Shown: piece after piece, positions 5,571-5,576 of the stretch | Numbering within the stretch: position 1 is the first letter of the stretch | Layout: every line of letters begins with the position of its first letter | Assembly (NCBI GenBank): GCA_030612785.1 | Contig: JAUWNF010000264.1 | Location: 1-5,576 of the forward strand | Direction: 5' to 3' | Source of the DNA: Phycisphaerales bacterium | GTDB taxonomy: Bacteria > Planctomycetota > Phycisphaerae > UBA1845 | Length of the DNA: 5,576 nucleotides | Position numbers and translations under genes: made by a program | The notes under the pieces: generated by a model | Seen by the model: the letters and a program-made list of their open reading frames with translations, nothing else | The model's database searches: none | Told to the model about the DNA's origin: nothing

Positions 5571-5576
5571 GTTTCC

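Overview
This window reads as chromosomal DNA from a GC-rich, probably planctomycete-like environmental bacterium. The lineage guess is an inference. It rests mainly on an 84-residue minus-strand protein of a type I associate with Planctomycetota hypotheticals, on palindromic and heptameric intergenic repeats, and on GTG/TTG starts. No rRNA, tRNA or other direct lineage marker is present.

Left half (1-2908, plus strand): a tight gene run. It starts inside the C-terminal FAD domain of the electron transfer flavoprotein alpha subunit (etfA). A small MNT-type nucleotidyltransferase and a HEPN protein follow. A 586-residue acyl-CoA dehydrogenase with a C-terminal extension closes the run. The frames overlap by 10 and 17 bases and the last gap is 14 bases, so the four genes are probably cotranscribed and partly translationally coupled. 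The dehydrogenase and ETF form a natural pair: acyl-CoA oxidation passes electrons to ETF. The MNT/HEPN pair looks like a toxin-antitoxin-type cassette lodged between them. A perfect 9-bp hairpin follows the dehydrogenase stop codon.

Middle (2909-3171): a noncoding convergent gap. It holds two related imperfect hairpins that share the sequence CACGGTCAAG, bounded by a 14-base inverted repeat. It looks like a palindromic repeat element.

Right half (3172-5570, minus strand): reading leftwards, a NodU/CmcH/TobZ-family carbamoyltransferase, then a 52-residue single-pass membrane protein of the DUF5989/SxtK type, then the 84-residue hypothetical protein, which has its own sigma70-like promoter and GTG start. 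A 77-bp block with 7-bp periodicity fills the space just downstream of the microprotein. The carbamoyltransferase and microprotein probably act together in O-carbamoylating an unidentified hydroxylated compound or sugar. The SxtJ-type membrane protein that often accompanies such pairs is absent between them.
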